In this document: positions 8,317 through 17,540 of the stretch, one piece after another | Numbering within the stretch: position 1 is the stretch's first letter | Layout of the letters: each line of letters starts with the position of its first letter | Assembly (NCBI GenBank): GCA_003345555.1 | Contig: PRDJ01000033.1 | Location: 1-45,563 of the forward strand | DNA: 45,563 nt | Origin: Candidatus Thorarchaeota archaeon | GTDB lineage: Archaea; Asgardarchaeota; Thorarchaeia; Thorarchaeales; Thorarchaeaceae | Direction: 5' to 3' | Made by a program: the position numbers and the translations under genes | Notes under the pieces: model-generated | Databases searched by the model: none | What the model was told of the DNA's origin: nothing | What the model saw: only the letters and a program-made list of their open reading frames with translations

Positions 8317-11300
8317 ATGGTCACTAAGACGACCAAGAAAAAAGCGCCCAAGGCAAGACCCAAGATGACGGAAAAAGCGCCTTCGAAGATAACTGATGTC
8401 TTGGTCATTGGTGCAGGCATGGCAGGCATCAACGCTTCGCTTGATCTCGCTAAAGGTGGACACCATGTTCACTTGGTAGAAAAGAATGTGAATATTGGCG
8501 GCAACTATGTCGCCGTCTACAAGATATTCCCTATGCTGGAGTGCTCTGCTTGTGTCATGACGCCCCTGACTTCTTACGTAGGAAAGCATCCGAACATCAC
8601 AACCTATGCCTTGTCCACAGTGGAGAAAGTATCGGGGACCAAGGGCAATTTCAGCGTAACTATTCGAAAACAGGCTCGTTACGTTGATGAAAAGAAGTGC
8701 ACAGGATGTGGATTGTGCACGCAGAACTGTCCGGTGGAGGTTCCAAACGAGTATGACTTTGGTCTGAGCTTGCGAAAGGCGATCTACTTTAACTTCAGGC
8801 AGCAGGTCCCGCTCATTGCACGCATAGACAAGAAGTCTTGCATCGGTTGTGGCACCTGCGCGGGAGTCTGCCCTCAGGACTGCATCAGATATGATGATGA
8901 AGACAAACTCTATACCTTCAAGGTTGGGTCAATCATTGTTGCTACCGGATTTCAAGAATACAAGCCATATGACTATGGCGAGTACGGCTATGGTGTGTAT
9001 CCGAATGTTGTCACGAGTCTAGAATATGACCGAATGAGCCACCCCACCGGGCCAACTGACTCCCATATGGTGCGTCCGTCGGATGGCAGGGAGCCGGAGA
9101 AGGTCCTCTTCGTTAATTGTGTGGGAAGCAGGGATGTCAGAGAGAACATCAGCGGATATAGTCAGCACTGCAACAGGGTCTGCTGTTCGTTTGGTCTCAA
9201 GCTCGCACAAGTCACGCGAATGCACTATCCCGCAGAGCATTGTGAGATCATATACACCTACATGGACATGCGAACAGCCGGAAAGGCACTCGAGGAGTTC
9301 CTGTGGGACAGTCAAAAGAATCAAGGTATCAAATTCATTCGAGGCAGAGTTGCGGAGATTTCTGAAGACTTCGATACACACGACCTGTTCGTGAAACTCG
9401 AGGACACAGAAACCGGTAAGATCATCGAACTGAAAGGTATCTCACTTGTCGTCCTCAATGCGAGCTTTAGACCGAACGACGGAGTCGAGGAACTGGCGAA
9501 GCTCCTCAAGATTGACATCAGCGACACTGGGTGGCTGAAGGAGAAGCATCCGAATACAGCAGCGCTTGAAACCGACAAGCCGGGCATCTTCATTGCGGGC
9601 TGTGATCATGGCCCGAGAGACGGTACTGACACCGTCAACGAAGGAAAAGGTGCCGCCATGGCTGCCCATTCGATTCTGCCAATTCCAGAAGTCGCACCAA
9701 TTGAGGTAATACCCCCGCTTGAAGAGGGGGTTGAGCCCAGAGTTGGCGTATTCATCTGCCACTGTGGTGGTATCATAGGCAATATGATTAGTTCTCCGGG
9801 TCTTGCCGAATGGTCGCGGGATCTTCCCAATGTTGTCTTTGCGACCGACTACATATTCATGTGTAGTGATCCGGGGCAGCAGAAGATTGTGGACGCGATT
9901 GAGGAACACAAGCTGAATCGCGTTGTTGTAGGTTCGTGCTCTCCGCTTCAGCATCAGGAGACTTTCAGAAACGCACTTGAGAGAGCAGGTCTGTCAAGGT
10001 ACTACTTTGTCGGTCCCGTGGGCCTGAGGGAGCAGCTGGCCTTGGTAAATGCAAGAGCCACAGCAGAGGAGCGTCAGGAAAAGGCGCAGGATATGATTCG
10101 AAGTGCCGTGGCCAAAGCCGTGAATAATGAAGCCGTTCCGATGAAATCTGTTGAGGTTGTTCGCACGGCCATGGTTGTTGGTGGAGGAGTATCTGGCATG
10201 ACAGCTGCCCTCGACATCGCTAGGAAGGGCTTCAACGTCGTCCTTGTTGAGAAGACGGACAAGCTCGGCGGACGACTTAACGAGTTGCATCATATCTTCC
10301 CCAAGATGGAGTCGGCGAAGGATATTGTTGAGGACTTGAAGACGCGTGTCGGTCAGGAGAAGAGGATCCAGGTACTCTTGAACTCGAGACCGATTGGTCG
10401 TGAGGGCACATATGGGAACTACGACGTGATACTCGAGAACATCGCGACCCATGAAAAGAAGACCGTCAAGGTTGGCTCGATGCTTCTTACTGTGGGAACT
10501 GACACTTATGAACCCAAGAATGGTGAGTACGGATTCGGAGTCGTTCCTGCAGTCATCACGACACTCGATTTGGAGAAGAAGCTCAGAAACGGGGAACTCA
10601 AGACCCCCCCAAAGAACCCCGTCTTCATCCACTGCGTGGGTTCAAGGCAGACGCCGGGCGAGGGAAATAGATACTGCTCACGAGTTTGCTGCTCGGCTCT
10701 AGTGGCTATGCAACACGAGCTCAAAGAGATGTTTCCGGATGTGAGAATCTTCTCTGCGTTCAAGGAACACATCCGTCCATTCGCGAGCGGGATGGAAGAG
10801 ATGTGGCGCGAAAACAGGCAGAATGGAATTACATACATCCGATGGGTACGCGAGAGACCACTGACGGTCGAAAAGGCTGGGGATTCAGATGAGGCCATAA
10901 TCACTGTCTATGACACTCTTTCACAACAGACACTGAAGATAAGGTCAGACTTGGTCGTTCTCGCAGTGGGGCTTGAAGCTCCACATGATGTAGCCGACCT
11001 AGTGAAGGCCATGGGCATTAACCGCGGTCAAGACGGATTCCTCCGAGAAATGCACATGAAGTTCAGACCGGTCGAGACGACAGTGCCCGGAGTATTCCTC
11101 GGCACGACTTACGCCAAGAACGTATCCGACTCAATCAACCAAGCAAGGGCCGCAGCAAGTGAGGCATGTATTCCGCTCAACCTGGGGACGGTACAAATCG
11201 AGCTGCTTACGGCAGAAGTGGACGAAGACCTATGCGTGGGTTGTGACCTGTGCCACTTCTCTGAAATCTGTCCGTATGATGCCATCACTATGATGGAGGT

Positions 11301-11451
11301 CTCGCCGGGAGTAAAGAAGAGCGTGACAGACGACGTGAAGTGCCATGGATGCGGCGCATGTGCCGCGATTTGCCCCACGGGTGCTCGAGACTTACGCTGG
11401 TGGCGTGAGAAGAGCTACATGGAAGAGATTGAGGCAATGCTCGCCAGCTAG
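8317..11451 (+). CDS. hdrA: Tandem HdrA-type flavin/Fe-S electron-transfer protein (HdrA-1)
   Basis: Giant HdrA of 1044 residues; a methanogen HdrA is about 650. HdrA holds the bifurcating FAD and passes electrons to HdrC/HdrB. Order: FAD domain 1 (GAGMAG, 32-37) with two inserted 4Fe-4S motifs (Cys128/131/134/138 and 175/178/181/185); the usual HdrA N-terminal domain (CHCG at 481-484, CS at 516-517, SCS at 540-542); FAD domain 2 (GGGVSG, 622-627) without inserted clusters; and a C-terminal di-cluster ferredoxin (from Cys973 and from Cys1009). The first of these has unusual Cys spacing (CxxCxxCx5CP). There is no MvhD domain, unlike HdrA-2. The N-terminus has a basic Lys-rich tail of about 22 residues. 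ATG 8317 is preferred to the TTG three bases before it. No hdrBC follows directly, so its partners must be one of the nearby pairs. Confidence 0.9.
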   Translation: MVTKTTKKKAPKARPKMTEKAPSKITDVLVIGAGMAGINASLDLAKGGHHVHLVEKNVNIGGNYVAVYKIFPMLECSACVMTPLTSYVGKHPNITTYALSTVEKVSGTKGNFSVTIRKQARYVDEKKCTGCGLCTQNCPVEVPNEYDFGLSLRKAIYFNFRQQVPLIARIDKKSCIGCGTCAGVCPQDCIRYDDEDKLYTFKVGSIIVATGFQEYKPYDYGEYGYGVYPNVVTSLEYDRMSHPTGPTDSHMVRPSDGREPEKVLFVNCVGSRDVRENISGYSQHCNRVCCSFGLKLAQVTRMHYPAEHCEIIYTYMDMRTAGKALEEFLWDSQKNQGIKFIRGRVAEISEDFDTHDLFVKLEDTETGKIIELKGISLVVLNASFRPNDGVEELAKLLKIDISDTGWLKEKHPNTAALETDKPGIFIAGCDHGPRDGTDTVNEGKGAAMAAHSILPIPEVAPIEVIPPLEEGVEPRVGVFICHCGGIIGNMISSPGLAEWSRDLPNVVFATDYIFMCSDPGQQKIVDAIEEHKLNRVVVGSCSPLQHQETFRNALERAGLSRYYFVGPVGLREQLALVNARATAEERQEKAQDMIRSAVAKAVNNEAVPMKSVEVVRTAMVVGGGVSGMTAALDIARKGFNVVLVEKTDKLGGRLNELHHIFPKMESAKDIVEDLKTRVGQEKRIQVLLNSRPIGREGTYGNYDVILENIATHEKKTVKVGSMLLTVGTDTYEPKNGEYGFGVVPAVITTLDLEKKLRNGELKTPPKNPVFIHCVGSRQTPGEGNRYCSRVCCSALVAMQHELKEMFPDVRIFSAFKEHIRPFASGMEEMWRENRQNGITYIRWVRERPLTVEKAGDSDEAIITVYDTLSQQTLKIRSDLVVLAVGLEAPHDVADLVKAMGINRGQDGFLREMHMKFRPVETTVPGVFLGTTYAKNVSDSINQARAAASEACIPLNLGTVQIELLTAEVDEDLCVGCDLCHFSEICPYDAITMMEVSPGVKKSVTDDVKCHGCGACAAICPTGARDLRWWREKSYMEEIEAMLAS

Positions 11452-11537
11452 ACCTGCCAGAAGCATCAGAGTCTCTGACAAATGTGCAAGACCAATGAAG
11501 CTGTGGCTGCCATCAATCAGCTCGGAGATGGGTTTCC

Positions 11538-11575
11538 AGTGTGTTCCGAGTCCCGGACACACTAGGACTTTCTAA
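11538..11575. terminator. Hairpin between convergent HdrA-1 and small membrane gene
   Basis: Inverted repeat AGTGTGTTC / GGACACACT (11538-11546 and 11555-11563) with an 8-base loop, followed by CTTTCT. It sits between the HdrA-1 stop (11451) and the convergent small gene's stop (11562), so it could end transcription from both sides. Confidence 0.4.
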
Positions 11576-11744
11576 AGCGATAGAGGGCTACGAGGTTCAG
11601 CACAATTGACATCCCAATCAGGACCCCGATTAGGAAGTCTATGATGCCATCTCCTATGACAAACCGATCCATTAACACTGCAATTGAAAGGCATGTGCAC
11701 CCGACAGGCGCCAACCATCTATCCTTCAACAGAACCACGCGCAA
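11562..11744 (-). CDS. Small two-helix membrane protein
   Basis: 60-residue protein with two hydrophobic segments (about 11-31 and 34-54) and a basic C-terminus (YRFRKS). The family is unknown. Support for a real gene comes from a good TATA box (TTATTTAACA, 11771-11780) at the right distance. Possible starts are TTG 11744 and the in-frame GTG 11738, the latter preceded by GGTG. It is convergent with HdrA-1 and isolated. Confidence 0.5.
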   Translation of the reverse strand: MRVVLLKDRWLAPVGCTCLSIAVLMDRFVIGDGIIDFLIGVLIGMSIVLNLVALYRFRKS

Positions 11745-11770
11745 AGCACCATACTCCAGAATGCGCCTAA

Positions 11771-11780
11771 TGTTAAATAA
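11771..11780 (-). promoter_or_regulatory. TATA box for the 60-residue membrane protein
   Basis: TTATTTAACA on the minus strand, about 30 bp before the start codon; the predicted leader is only a few bases. Confidence 0.5.
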
Positions 11781-12017
11781 CTTCTCGACAAAGCAATCCG
11801 ATGACTAGCAGGCAAAGTGTTGCCAGTGCTGGCTGAAGCCCGCAATTCATAATGGATATAGGACGACCATCCACATTACAGGATACCCAAGAACAGCTCT
11901 CGGATCCGCGGGTAAAACTCCGGAAAGGTTCCCTCTGTTCACAGGTCGCATGAGCAGACTGATATGATAAGATGAATTCCGTGGATAGATTGAAACGCTC
12001 TGTAGGGGGTTTGTGAG

Positions 12018-12590
12018 ATGGTATCGGCTGATAGCATGCTGGCAGGCTGGATGGTTTTGAATGATTTGCTTGGTGACCTGAAGAGCCGAGGCGTGTTCAT
12101 ACCAGACCTCACCTATGCAGACCTGCGAAATAGCAAGATGGTCATTGAATATCTTCGGGCATTTGAGCGTGAGATTGCCTCTATCGATCAGCAAGACGTG
12201 GAGCTGAGGTCCGAAATGGAGACAAGGATGCTCCGTCTGAAGGAAACCTTGATGATTTGGGCCGAGCAAAATGGCGGTGAGGGAGTTCGGCGTACATGGG
12301 AAAGGCGCTTCAACGATGCAATCCAAGGGAAGGGTCAAAAGATTCCCCCTGAGCCTAAGACCCGGATTTCGGATCTCCCAAGAGAGAAGGACGTTGCTTT
12401 CTTTCGGATAAGGTTACCAGATGAGATTCCAGTGGAGATTGTCTCAGAACTGGCAGAGGATTGCCGTGTCCATATATCACTGGACGGTGACCGCCATCTA
12501 CAAGTAAGTGGCAAGAAGGAATGCGTCCGTGATGCGATGAAGCGGCTCGGTGAGATATTCTACGGGGAAGACCGGACAGTATCGAAGTAG
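12018..12590 (+). CDS. Conserved archaeal protein, DUF2096-like
   Basis: 190-residue soluble protein. The N-terminal half is helical: WMVLNDLLGDLKSRG, then DLRNSKMVIEYL, then a charged helix to about 90. After a Pro-rich linker (RISDLPREKD) comes a compact beta-alpha-beta C-terminal region (about 125-185) ending with a VRDAMKRLGEIF helix that looks KH-like. From memory the pattern matches archaeal DUF2096 proteins, whose function is unknown. The start at ATG 12018 follows a G-rich stretch (GGGGGTTTGTGAG). It is convergent with the HdrB-1 gene and 14 bases from it. Confidence 0.6.
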   Translation: MVSADSMLAGWMVLNDLLGDLKSRGVFIPDLTYADLRNSKMVIEYLRAFEREIASIDQQDVELRSEMETRMLRLKETLMIWAEQNGGEGVRRTWERRFNDAIQGKGQKIPPEPKTRISDLPREKDVAFFRIRLPDEIPVEIVSELAEDCRVHISLDGDRHLQVSGKKECVRDAMKRLGEIFYGEDRTVSK

Positions 12591-12604
12591 AACAATAGTC
12601 CAGT

Positions 12605-13480
12605 CTACAATCCGAGAATGTCGGCTATCGGGTCGAGTGGCACCCTGTTCAGTCTGAGCCCGAGAGCGTCTACATCAATACCCATTGCGGCACCGAGCAC
12701 CTGTGTTACGAACAATGCAGGCAGCTCAAACGATTCCCCCTTGTCGCCCTTCATGCCAATGGCTTGGATATCGAACTGCGTGTGGCATGCTGGGCAGTTT
12801 GTCACAATGCAGTTAGCGCCAGCGTCCTTCGCTGAGATCATCTTCTCCTTTAGAATCCGTGATGCAACACTCTCACTCGCTATAAGCAATGGCGAACCAC
12901 AGCATCTGAGTTTCAAGCCCCAAGGTAGGCTCTTAGCCCCGGTCAGTTCGATTAGCTCATCGACTTTGCGTGGAAGCTCAGGGTCATCAAAACCAGCCAC
13001 TTTCGAAGGCCGGAGCAAATGACAGCCCGGGTGGAATGCTACAGATAGCCCATTCAGTGGTCGGACAATCTTACCCTTGATCTCATCCTTCAAATCGTAG
13101 AGGACCTCAACGAAATGTCGAATTGTAGCCTTGCCCGTGAATTGCAGTCCCTGAGAAGATAGGGCCTTGTTTGTAGCCTTTCGAGCAGCATCATTATTGT
13201 GAAGAACATGAGAGCAGTCCTTGAGAGAGCCGAAGCAGCCGTTGCACGGTGTGACTATATTGTGGCCGCGCTTTTCAGCAAGAGCGATGTTCCTTCCTGA
13301 AATTGCGAGCCAGCTGGGTTCATCGATTGACTTTAGAACAACCGTGCCGCAGCACGAAGCACCTTCAAAGTCCAAGAGCTCGACGTCGAGCTCTTTTGCG
13401 ACAGCACGCATAGATGCTTCATAGTAGTTGAATCTTGAGGGAATTGCGCAGCCCAGGAATACCTCATACGTTTGGGTCAT
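12605..13480 (-). CDS. hdrB: HdrB, two non-cubane Fe-S (CCG) domains (HdrB-1)
   Basis: 291-residue catalytic-type subunit of heterodisulfide reductase. Both CCG domains are complete: Cys11, Cys43-Cys44, Cys79 and Cys82 in the first; Cys153, Cys193-Cys194, Cys229 and Cys232 in the second. In methanogens these bind two non-cubane 4Fe-4S clusters that cleave CoM-S-S-CoB; in a non-methanogen the disulfide or other acceptor is unknown. The first domain has SCCGTVV where the other two HdrBs of this window have SCCPAPGV, so this pair is a distinct subtype. The ATG at 13480 is preceded by GGAGG at 7 bases and overlaps the HdrC-1 stop (TGATG). Confidence 0.93.
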   Translation of the reverse strand: MTQTYEVFLGCAIPSRFNYYEASMRAVAKELDVELLDFEGASCCGTVVLKSIDEPSWLAISGRNIALAEKRGHNIVTPCNGCFGSLKDCSHVLHNNDAARKATNKALSSQGLQFTGKATIRHFVEVLYDLKDEIKGKIVRPLNGLSVAFHPGCHLLRPSKVAGFDDPELPRKVDELIELTGAKSLPWGLKLRCCGSPLLIASESVASRILKEKMISAKDAGANCIVTNCPACHTQFDIQAIGMKGDKGESFELPALFVTQVLGAAMGIDVDALGLRLNRVPLDPIADILGL

Positions 13481-13998
13481 CACTCACCCTCCTGCAATCT
13501 CATCAGACCCGTCTTGCCAAGCACCTTGCGGGTCTCGGCCACATCAAGATGCGGGACAGGAGGAAGAGCCAAGTCGTCGCGCTCCCAATCTGTCGGTTCG
13601 TAAAGCTTTCCATTATCGTACAGGGCCTTTCGTGATGTCACATAGCCCGGTGGTGTTATGCCCTTGCGAAATGCCATGTTCTTGAGGCCAAAGATTATGT
13701 CAGTTATCTCGATTCCCTGAGGACAACGCTGCTGGCATTGATAACACGTAGTGCAGAGCCAGACCATGTCCGTGTCAAGGACTTCCCTGAAACCGAACAA
13801 GAGCATCCTCATCAACTCGTGGACTTGGATGTTCACTTTGTCAGAGACAGGGCACCCTGCGCTGCACTTTGCGCACTGAAAACACGCGGTCAGGTCCTGC
13901 CCACCAATCAGCTTTGAGACCTCCTTCGTGAATTCAGCATCAAGTGCCTCGAACTTCTTGCCTTCGAAGGACTTCAGCTGACCCCAGTTCTCTGCCAT
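13480..13998 (-). CDS. hdrC: HdrC, di-cluster ferredoxin-like subunit (HdrC-1)
   Basis: 172-residue HdrC, which wires the HdrA flavin to the HdrB clusters. Two complete 4Fe-4S motifs are present: Cys39/42/45/49 and Cys82/85/88/92. The C-terminal tail after about residue 120 contains ALYDNGKLYEPTDW, an HdrC trait. It lies between HdrA-2 (4-base gap, with GGAGG upstream of this ATG) and HdrB-1 (overlapping), forming an hdrA-hdrC-hdrB operon on the minus strand. Confidence 0.93.
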   Translation of the reverse strand: MAENWGQLKSFEGKKFEALDAEFTKEVSKLIGGQDLTACFQCAKCSAGCPVSDKVNIQVHELMRMLLFGFREVLDTDMVWLCTTCYQCQQRCPQGIEITDIIFGLKNMAFRKGITPPGYVTSRKALYDNGKLYEPTDWERDDLALPPVPHLDVAETRKVLGKTGLMRLQEGE

Positions 13999-14002
13999 TG
14001 AT

Positions 14003-17000
14003 TCATTTCCTCCTTGGTCTCAGAGGACTCGGTCCCAACTTGTCAGCGAGCTCAGAGAGCTTCCGCACTGTGTCAGCCCAGATTGAGCCCTCGCTTGCAC
14101 TAATGTGAGTGAACTGGAGCCGCTCGGTCTCAAGTCCCGCTTTCTCTAGTATCTTCTTCGCAATTGCGAATCTTCTCTCGAAGGTGATATTACCATCGAC
14201 ATAGTGACAGTCGCCTGTGTGACAACCGGATATCCAAACCATGTCTGCTCCGAGCCTGAATGCTTCAAGGATGTGAGTGACACTAATGCGTCCGGTGCAC
14301 ATGACACGTATGTCTCGAACGTTGGTCGGCTGTTGAAACCTCGAGACACCCGCATTATCGGCCCCGGCGTAGCTGCACCAGTTGCACACTATTGTTAGAA
14401 TGCGTGATTGGTTTGCGGGCATGTCTTCGAGCGCCGCACGAATCTGAGAGAGTATCTGATCGTCAGTGAAGTGCTTCATTGTGATAGCACCAGTGGGGCA
14501 TCCGGCGGCACACTTTCCACAGCCCGCACAGAGCACGGGATTCGATACAGCATAGTCGTGACCGCCTTGGCCCGGAACAACCTCTATTGCATTGTAGGCA
14601 CAATTGATTTCGCACGTGCCGCAGCCTACGCAGACCTCGGGATCCACAACAGAAACTATCGCCTCGGCCTTCCGAACACCCGTCACTAAAGGTACAAGTG
14701 CGCGAGCAGCCGCACCTCTTCCCTGTGCAATGGATTCATCGATTGACTTGGGTGCTGTTGCAGTCCCGGCCACATAGACACCATCTGTCTGGAAGTCCAC
14801 CGGTCTCAGCTTCGGGTGTGCTTCCATGAAAAACCCAGACATGTTCAGCGGGACCTTGAATAGCTCTGAGATTTGCTTGTTGGTCTCCCGCGGAACCATC
14901 GCTGTTGCTAACACAACGTGATCAACATCAAGCCCTAGCTTCGCTCCGAGTATCTGGTCAGTGACTTCTACCCTGAGGGGCCTGTTCTTCCCCTTCTTTA
15001 CCTCTGGAGGCGAGTCCTTGTCGAATCTGATGAAAACAACACCTTTCTTCCGAGCTTCGCGGTACCTGTCCTCTGCTGTGTAGGATACTCTCAGGTCCCT
15101 GTACAGATGGAATACCCGCGAATTGGGATACTTCTCGAGGAGCTCAAGAGTATGCTCAAGAGCAACAGTGCAGCAGATTCCCGAACACCAAGTTCGCGAC
15201 CCTTCAAGAGACTCATCTTGGCGGGAACCAGCACAGTGGATTACAGCGAAAGTCTCTCCATCTTGGAATGCGTCGTCTTGTGCGAGCCGCTGATTCAGCT
15301 CAAGCTCTGTAGTGACATCGGGGAACTTCTGGAGGCCGTAGAGGCCCTTCTCCTCCAGCTGGACTGCCCCCGTTGCAACGACGACAACCCCGACCTTCAG
15401 TTCCCGCTTCTGCTTCTTGCTTGTCATGACCGTTACTTCAAAATCACCAATCGATCCTTTGGCATCCGTAACCTCCGAGTTTAGCATTAGCTCGATGTTA
15501 GAGTTGCCCTTGACCATTCGTTCGTGTTGTCCCACAATGTCTAGGGCAGGTGTGAAATCGAAGTTGACCGTGTGCAGCTGGCTCAATAGGCCGCCGACCT
15601 TGTCTTCCCTCTCTACAAGATATGTCTTGAACCCCTTGTCAGCTATCAGTTCTGCAGCTGACATTCCGGCCACACCAGCTCCGATTACGAGAACCGCAGG
15701 CTCAACTTTCGTGGCTGCCTCTTCTTCAGGCTCGAGCAGTCTGGACTTGGCTACAGCCATTCGGACAAGATCCATGGCTTTCGCGGTGGCTTCATCTTTG
15801 GCACCTTGGTGTATCCATGAACAATGCTCACGTATGTTAGCCATTTCAAAAAGATACTTGTTGAGCCCAGCTTCTTCGGTTGTCGCTCTGAATAGGGGCT
15901 CGTGGGTTCTCGGTGTGCAGGAGGCTACAACAACACGATTGAGCTTGTGTTCCTTGATTGCATCCTTGATGACGACTTGAGCATCTGATGAACAGGAATA
16001 AAGCAGATTCTGAGCATGAACGACATTAGGCAGCGAGCCTGCATAGCGAGTAACTTCTGCAACGTCCACTGTTCCGGCAATATTGACACCACAAGAACAA
16101 ACAAAGACGCCGATGCGGGGTTCTCCTGTTGCGAGTTCGGTGATGGTCTGTGTCGCCGCCTCAAGCTCAGGCGCCTTGGGGATGACTATATCAAGCGCTG
16201 CCAGTGCGGCAGCAGCGCTTCCCTGAGCGACTGAGTCAGGAATATCCTTAGGGCCATTCACTGTCCCACACATGTGAATTCCCGGGACACCGGTCTGGAC
16301 ACTTTCAACACGACCGGCCATGCCCTCCAAGTAGCCGTAGCTATCAATCTGAACACCGAGCTTCTGAAACAGATCTTGATTCTCGTTATGGACCATGGCC
16401 GGGCATAGGATGACTAAGTCGTAGCGATCCTGTAGAATCTCACGTCCTTTCATATCACTATGCCTGACAAGCAGGTCTCTGCTATCGCGGTCTTCGATGA
16501 TTTCGCTGGGGAGACCCTTCACATAATTGATGCCATATTCCTTCTCGCCCCGCACGAGGAATTCCTCGAAGCCCTTACCAAAGGCACGCATGTCATTGTA
16601 CAGAATGTCAATGTGGACCTCGGGCATATGCTCCTTCGTTATGATTGCCTCTTTCGTGGCATATGTGCAACATATCCTTGAACAGTAAGGACAATGGTTC
16701 ACATCACGTGAACCCACACACTGAACGAACGCAATTCGATGAGGTTCTCGACCATCGGAGGGACGCATGATGACTCCCCCGGTGGGTCCGCTCGCAGAGA
16801 CCATTCTCTCATACTCAAGACTTGTGACAACATTCGGGTACCGTCCGTAGCCCAGTTCCGGCACGGTGGATGCGTCGAGAAGCCTGTAGCCAGTTGCAAC
16901 AATGATTGAGCCAGCATTGATCTCAACCGTCTCATCCGGGCGTTCAAAATCGATTGCTTGGGCCTTGCAGCCATTCGCACAGGTCATGCACTGAATGCAG

Positions 17001-17467
17001 TTCTCGATGTCGATAGTCGCAATGTTGGGTACAGCCTGTGGGAATGGGATGTAGGCTGCTTTTCTCATCTTTAGGCCAAGGTCGTACTCGTTCGGAACCT
17101 CGATTGGACACACTCTCTGGCAATCGCCACAGCCAGTACACTTGTTCGAATCCACACGGCGTGTATGCTTCAGGACCTTCACTGTGAAGTCGCCCTGATT
17201 ACCTGATACCTCTGTGACCTCAGAATAGGCCAGAATCGTGATATTGGGATTTCGTGAGCAATCGACCATCCATGGCCCCATGATGCACATCGAACAATCT
17301 AGGGTCGGGAACGTCTTGTCGAGCTGAGCCATGTGTCCACCGATGGATGGCTGCCTCTCGACCATGTACACCCTAACGCCCATTCCGGCTAGGTCTAATG
17401 CAGCACGGATACCAGCGATTCCCGCGCCTATGATAACTACAGGTCTTGTTGAGGTCTCTGCCATCAT
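14003..17467 (-). CDS. hdrA: Tandem HdrA fused to MvhD (HdrA-2)
   Basis: 1154-residue flavoprotein. Order: FAD domain 1 (GAGIAG, 14-19) with LDCSMCIMGP and two 4Fe-4S motifs (Cys110/113/116/120 and 157/160/163/167); the HdrA N-terminal domain (VCSCGVNIAGT, SCTPRTHEPLFR, EMANIREHCSW); FAD domain 2 (GAGVAG); a ferredoxin with two CxxCxxC clusters; and from about residue 1023 an MvhD domain with Cys1028, 1031, 1057, 1082 and 1087. In methanogens MvhD delivers electrons from hydrogenase or formate dehydrogenase to HdrA; fusion makes this one chain able to dock a donor. No donor enzyme is encoded nearby. It is the first gene of hdrA-hdrC-hdrB. Confidence 0.93.
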   Translation of the reverse strand: MMAETSTRPVVIIGAGIAGIRAALDLAGMGVRVYMVERQPSIGGHMAQLDKTFPTLDCSMCIMGPWMVDCSRNPNITILAYSEVTEVSGNQGDFTVKVLKHTRRVDSNKCTGCGDCQRVCPIEVPNEYDLGLKMRKAAYIPFPQAVPNIATIDIENCIQCMTCANGCKAQAIDFERPDETVEINAGSIIVATGYRLLDASTVPELGYGRYPNVVTSLEYERMVSASGPTGGVIMRPSDGREPHRIAFVQCVGSRDVNHCPYCSRICCTYATKEAIITKEHMPEVHIDILYNDMRAFGKGFEEFLVRGEKEYGINYVKGLPSEIIEDRDSRDLLVRHSDMKGREILQDRYDLVILCPAMVHNENQDLFQKLGVQIDSYGYLEGMAGRVESVQTGVPGIHMCGTVNGPKDIPDSVAQGSAAAALAALDIVIPKAPELEAATQTITELATGEPRIGVFVCSCGVNIAGTVDVAEVTRYAGSLPNVVHAQNLLYSCSSDAQVVIKDAIKEHKLNRVVVASCTPRTHEPLFRATTEEAGLNKYLFEMANIREHCSWIHQGAKDEATAKAMDLVRMAVAKSRLLEPEEEAATKVEPAVLVIGAGVAGMSAAELIADKGFKTYLVEREDKVGGLLSQLHTVNFDFTPALDIVGQHERMVKGNSNIELMLNSEVTDAKGSIGDFEVTVMTSKKQKRELKVGVVVVATGAVQLEEKGLYGLQKFPDVTTELELNQRLAQDDAFQDGETFAVIHCAGSRQDESLEGSRTWCSGICCTVALEHTLELLEKYPNSRVFHLYRDLRVSYTAEDRYREARKKGVVFIRFDKDSPPEVKKGKNRPLRVEVTDQILGAKLGLDVDHVVLATAMVPRETNKQISELFKVPLNMSGFFMEAHPKLRPVDFQTDGVYVAGTATAPKSIDESIAQGRGAAARALVPLVTGVRKAEAIVSVVDPEVCVGCGTCEINCAYNAIEVVPGQGGHDYAVSNPVLCAGCGKCAAGCPTGAITMKHFTDDQILSQIRAALEDMPANQSRILTIVCNWCSYAGADNAGVSRFQQPTNVRDIRVMCTGRISVTHILEAFRLGADMVWISGCHTGDCHYVDGNITFERRFAIAKKILEKAGLETERLQFTHISASEGSIWADTVRKLSELADKLGPSPLRPRRK

Positions 17468-17510
17468 TTGTCCCTTTAGGGGTGATATGTAGCGGCCTCA
17501 TGGTTGGACG

Positions 17511-17520
17511 ATAAAACGTT
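17511..17520 (-). promoter_or_regulatory. TATA box for the HdrA-2/C-1/B-1 operon
   Basis: AACGTTTTAT on the minus strand about 48 bp before the ATG at 17467. It predicts a leader of about 20 bases that contains AAAGGGA as ribosome binding site. Confidence 0.45.
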
Positions 17521-17540
17521 TGTTCTAGCGGAGATTCTTT

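Noticed and set aside
9994..10632. 212-codon open frame on the minus strand inside HdrA-1
   Set aside because: It lies wholly antisense to well-conserved HdrA codons and its product resembles nothing; it is a shadow of the biased coding strand.
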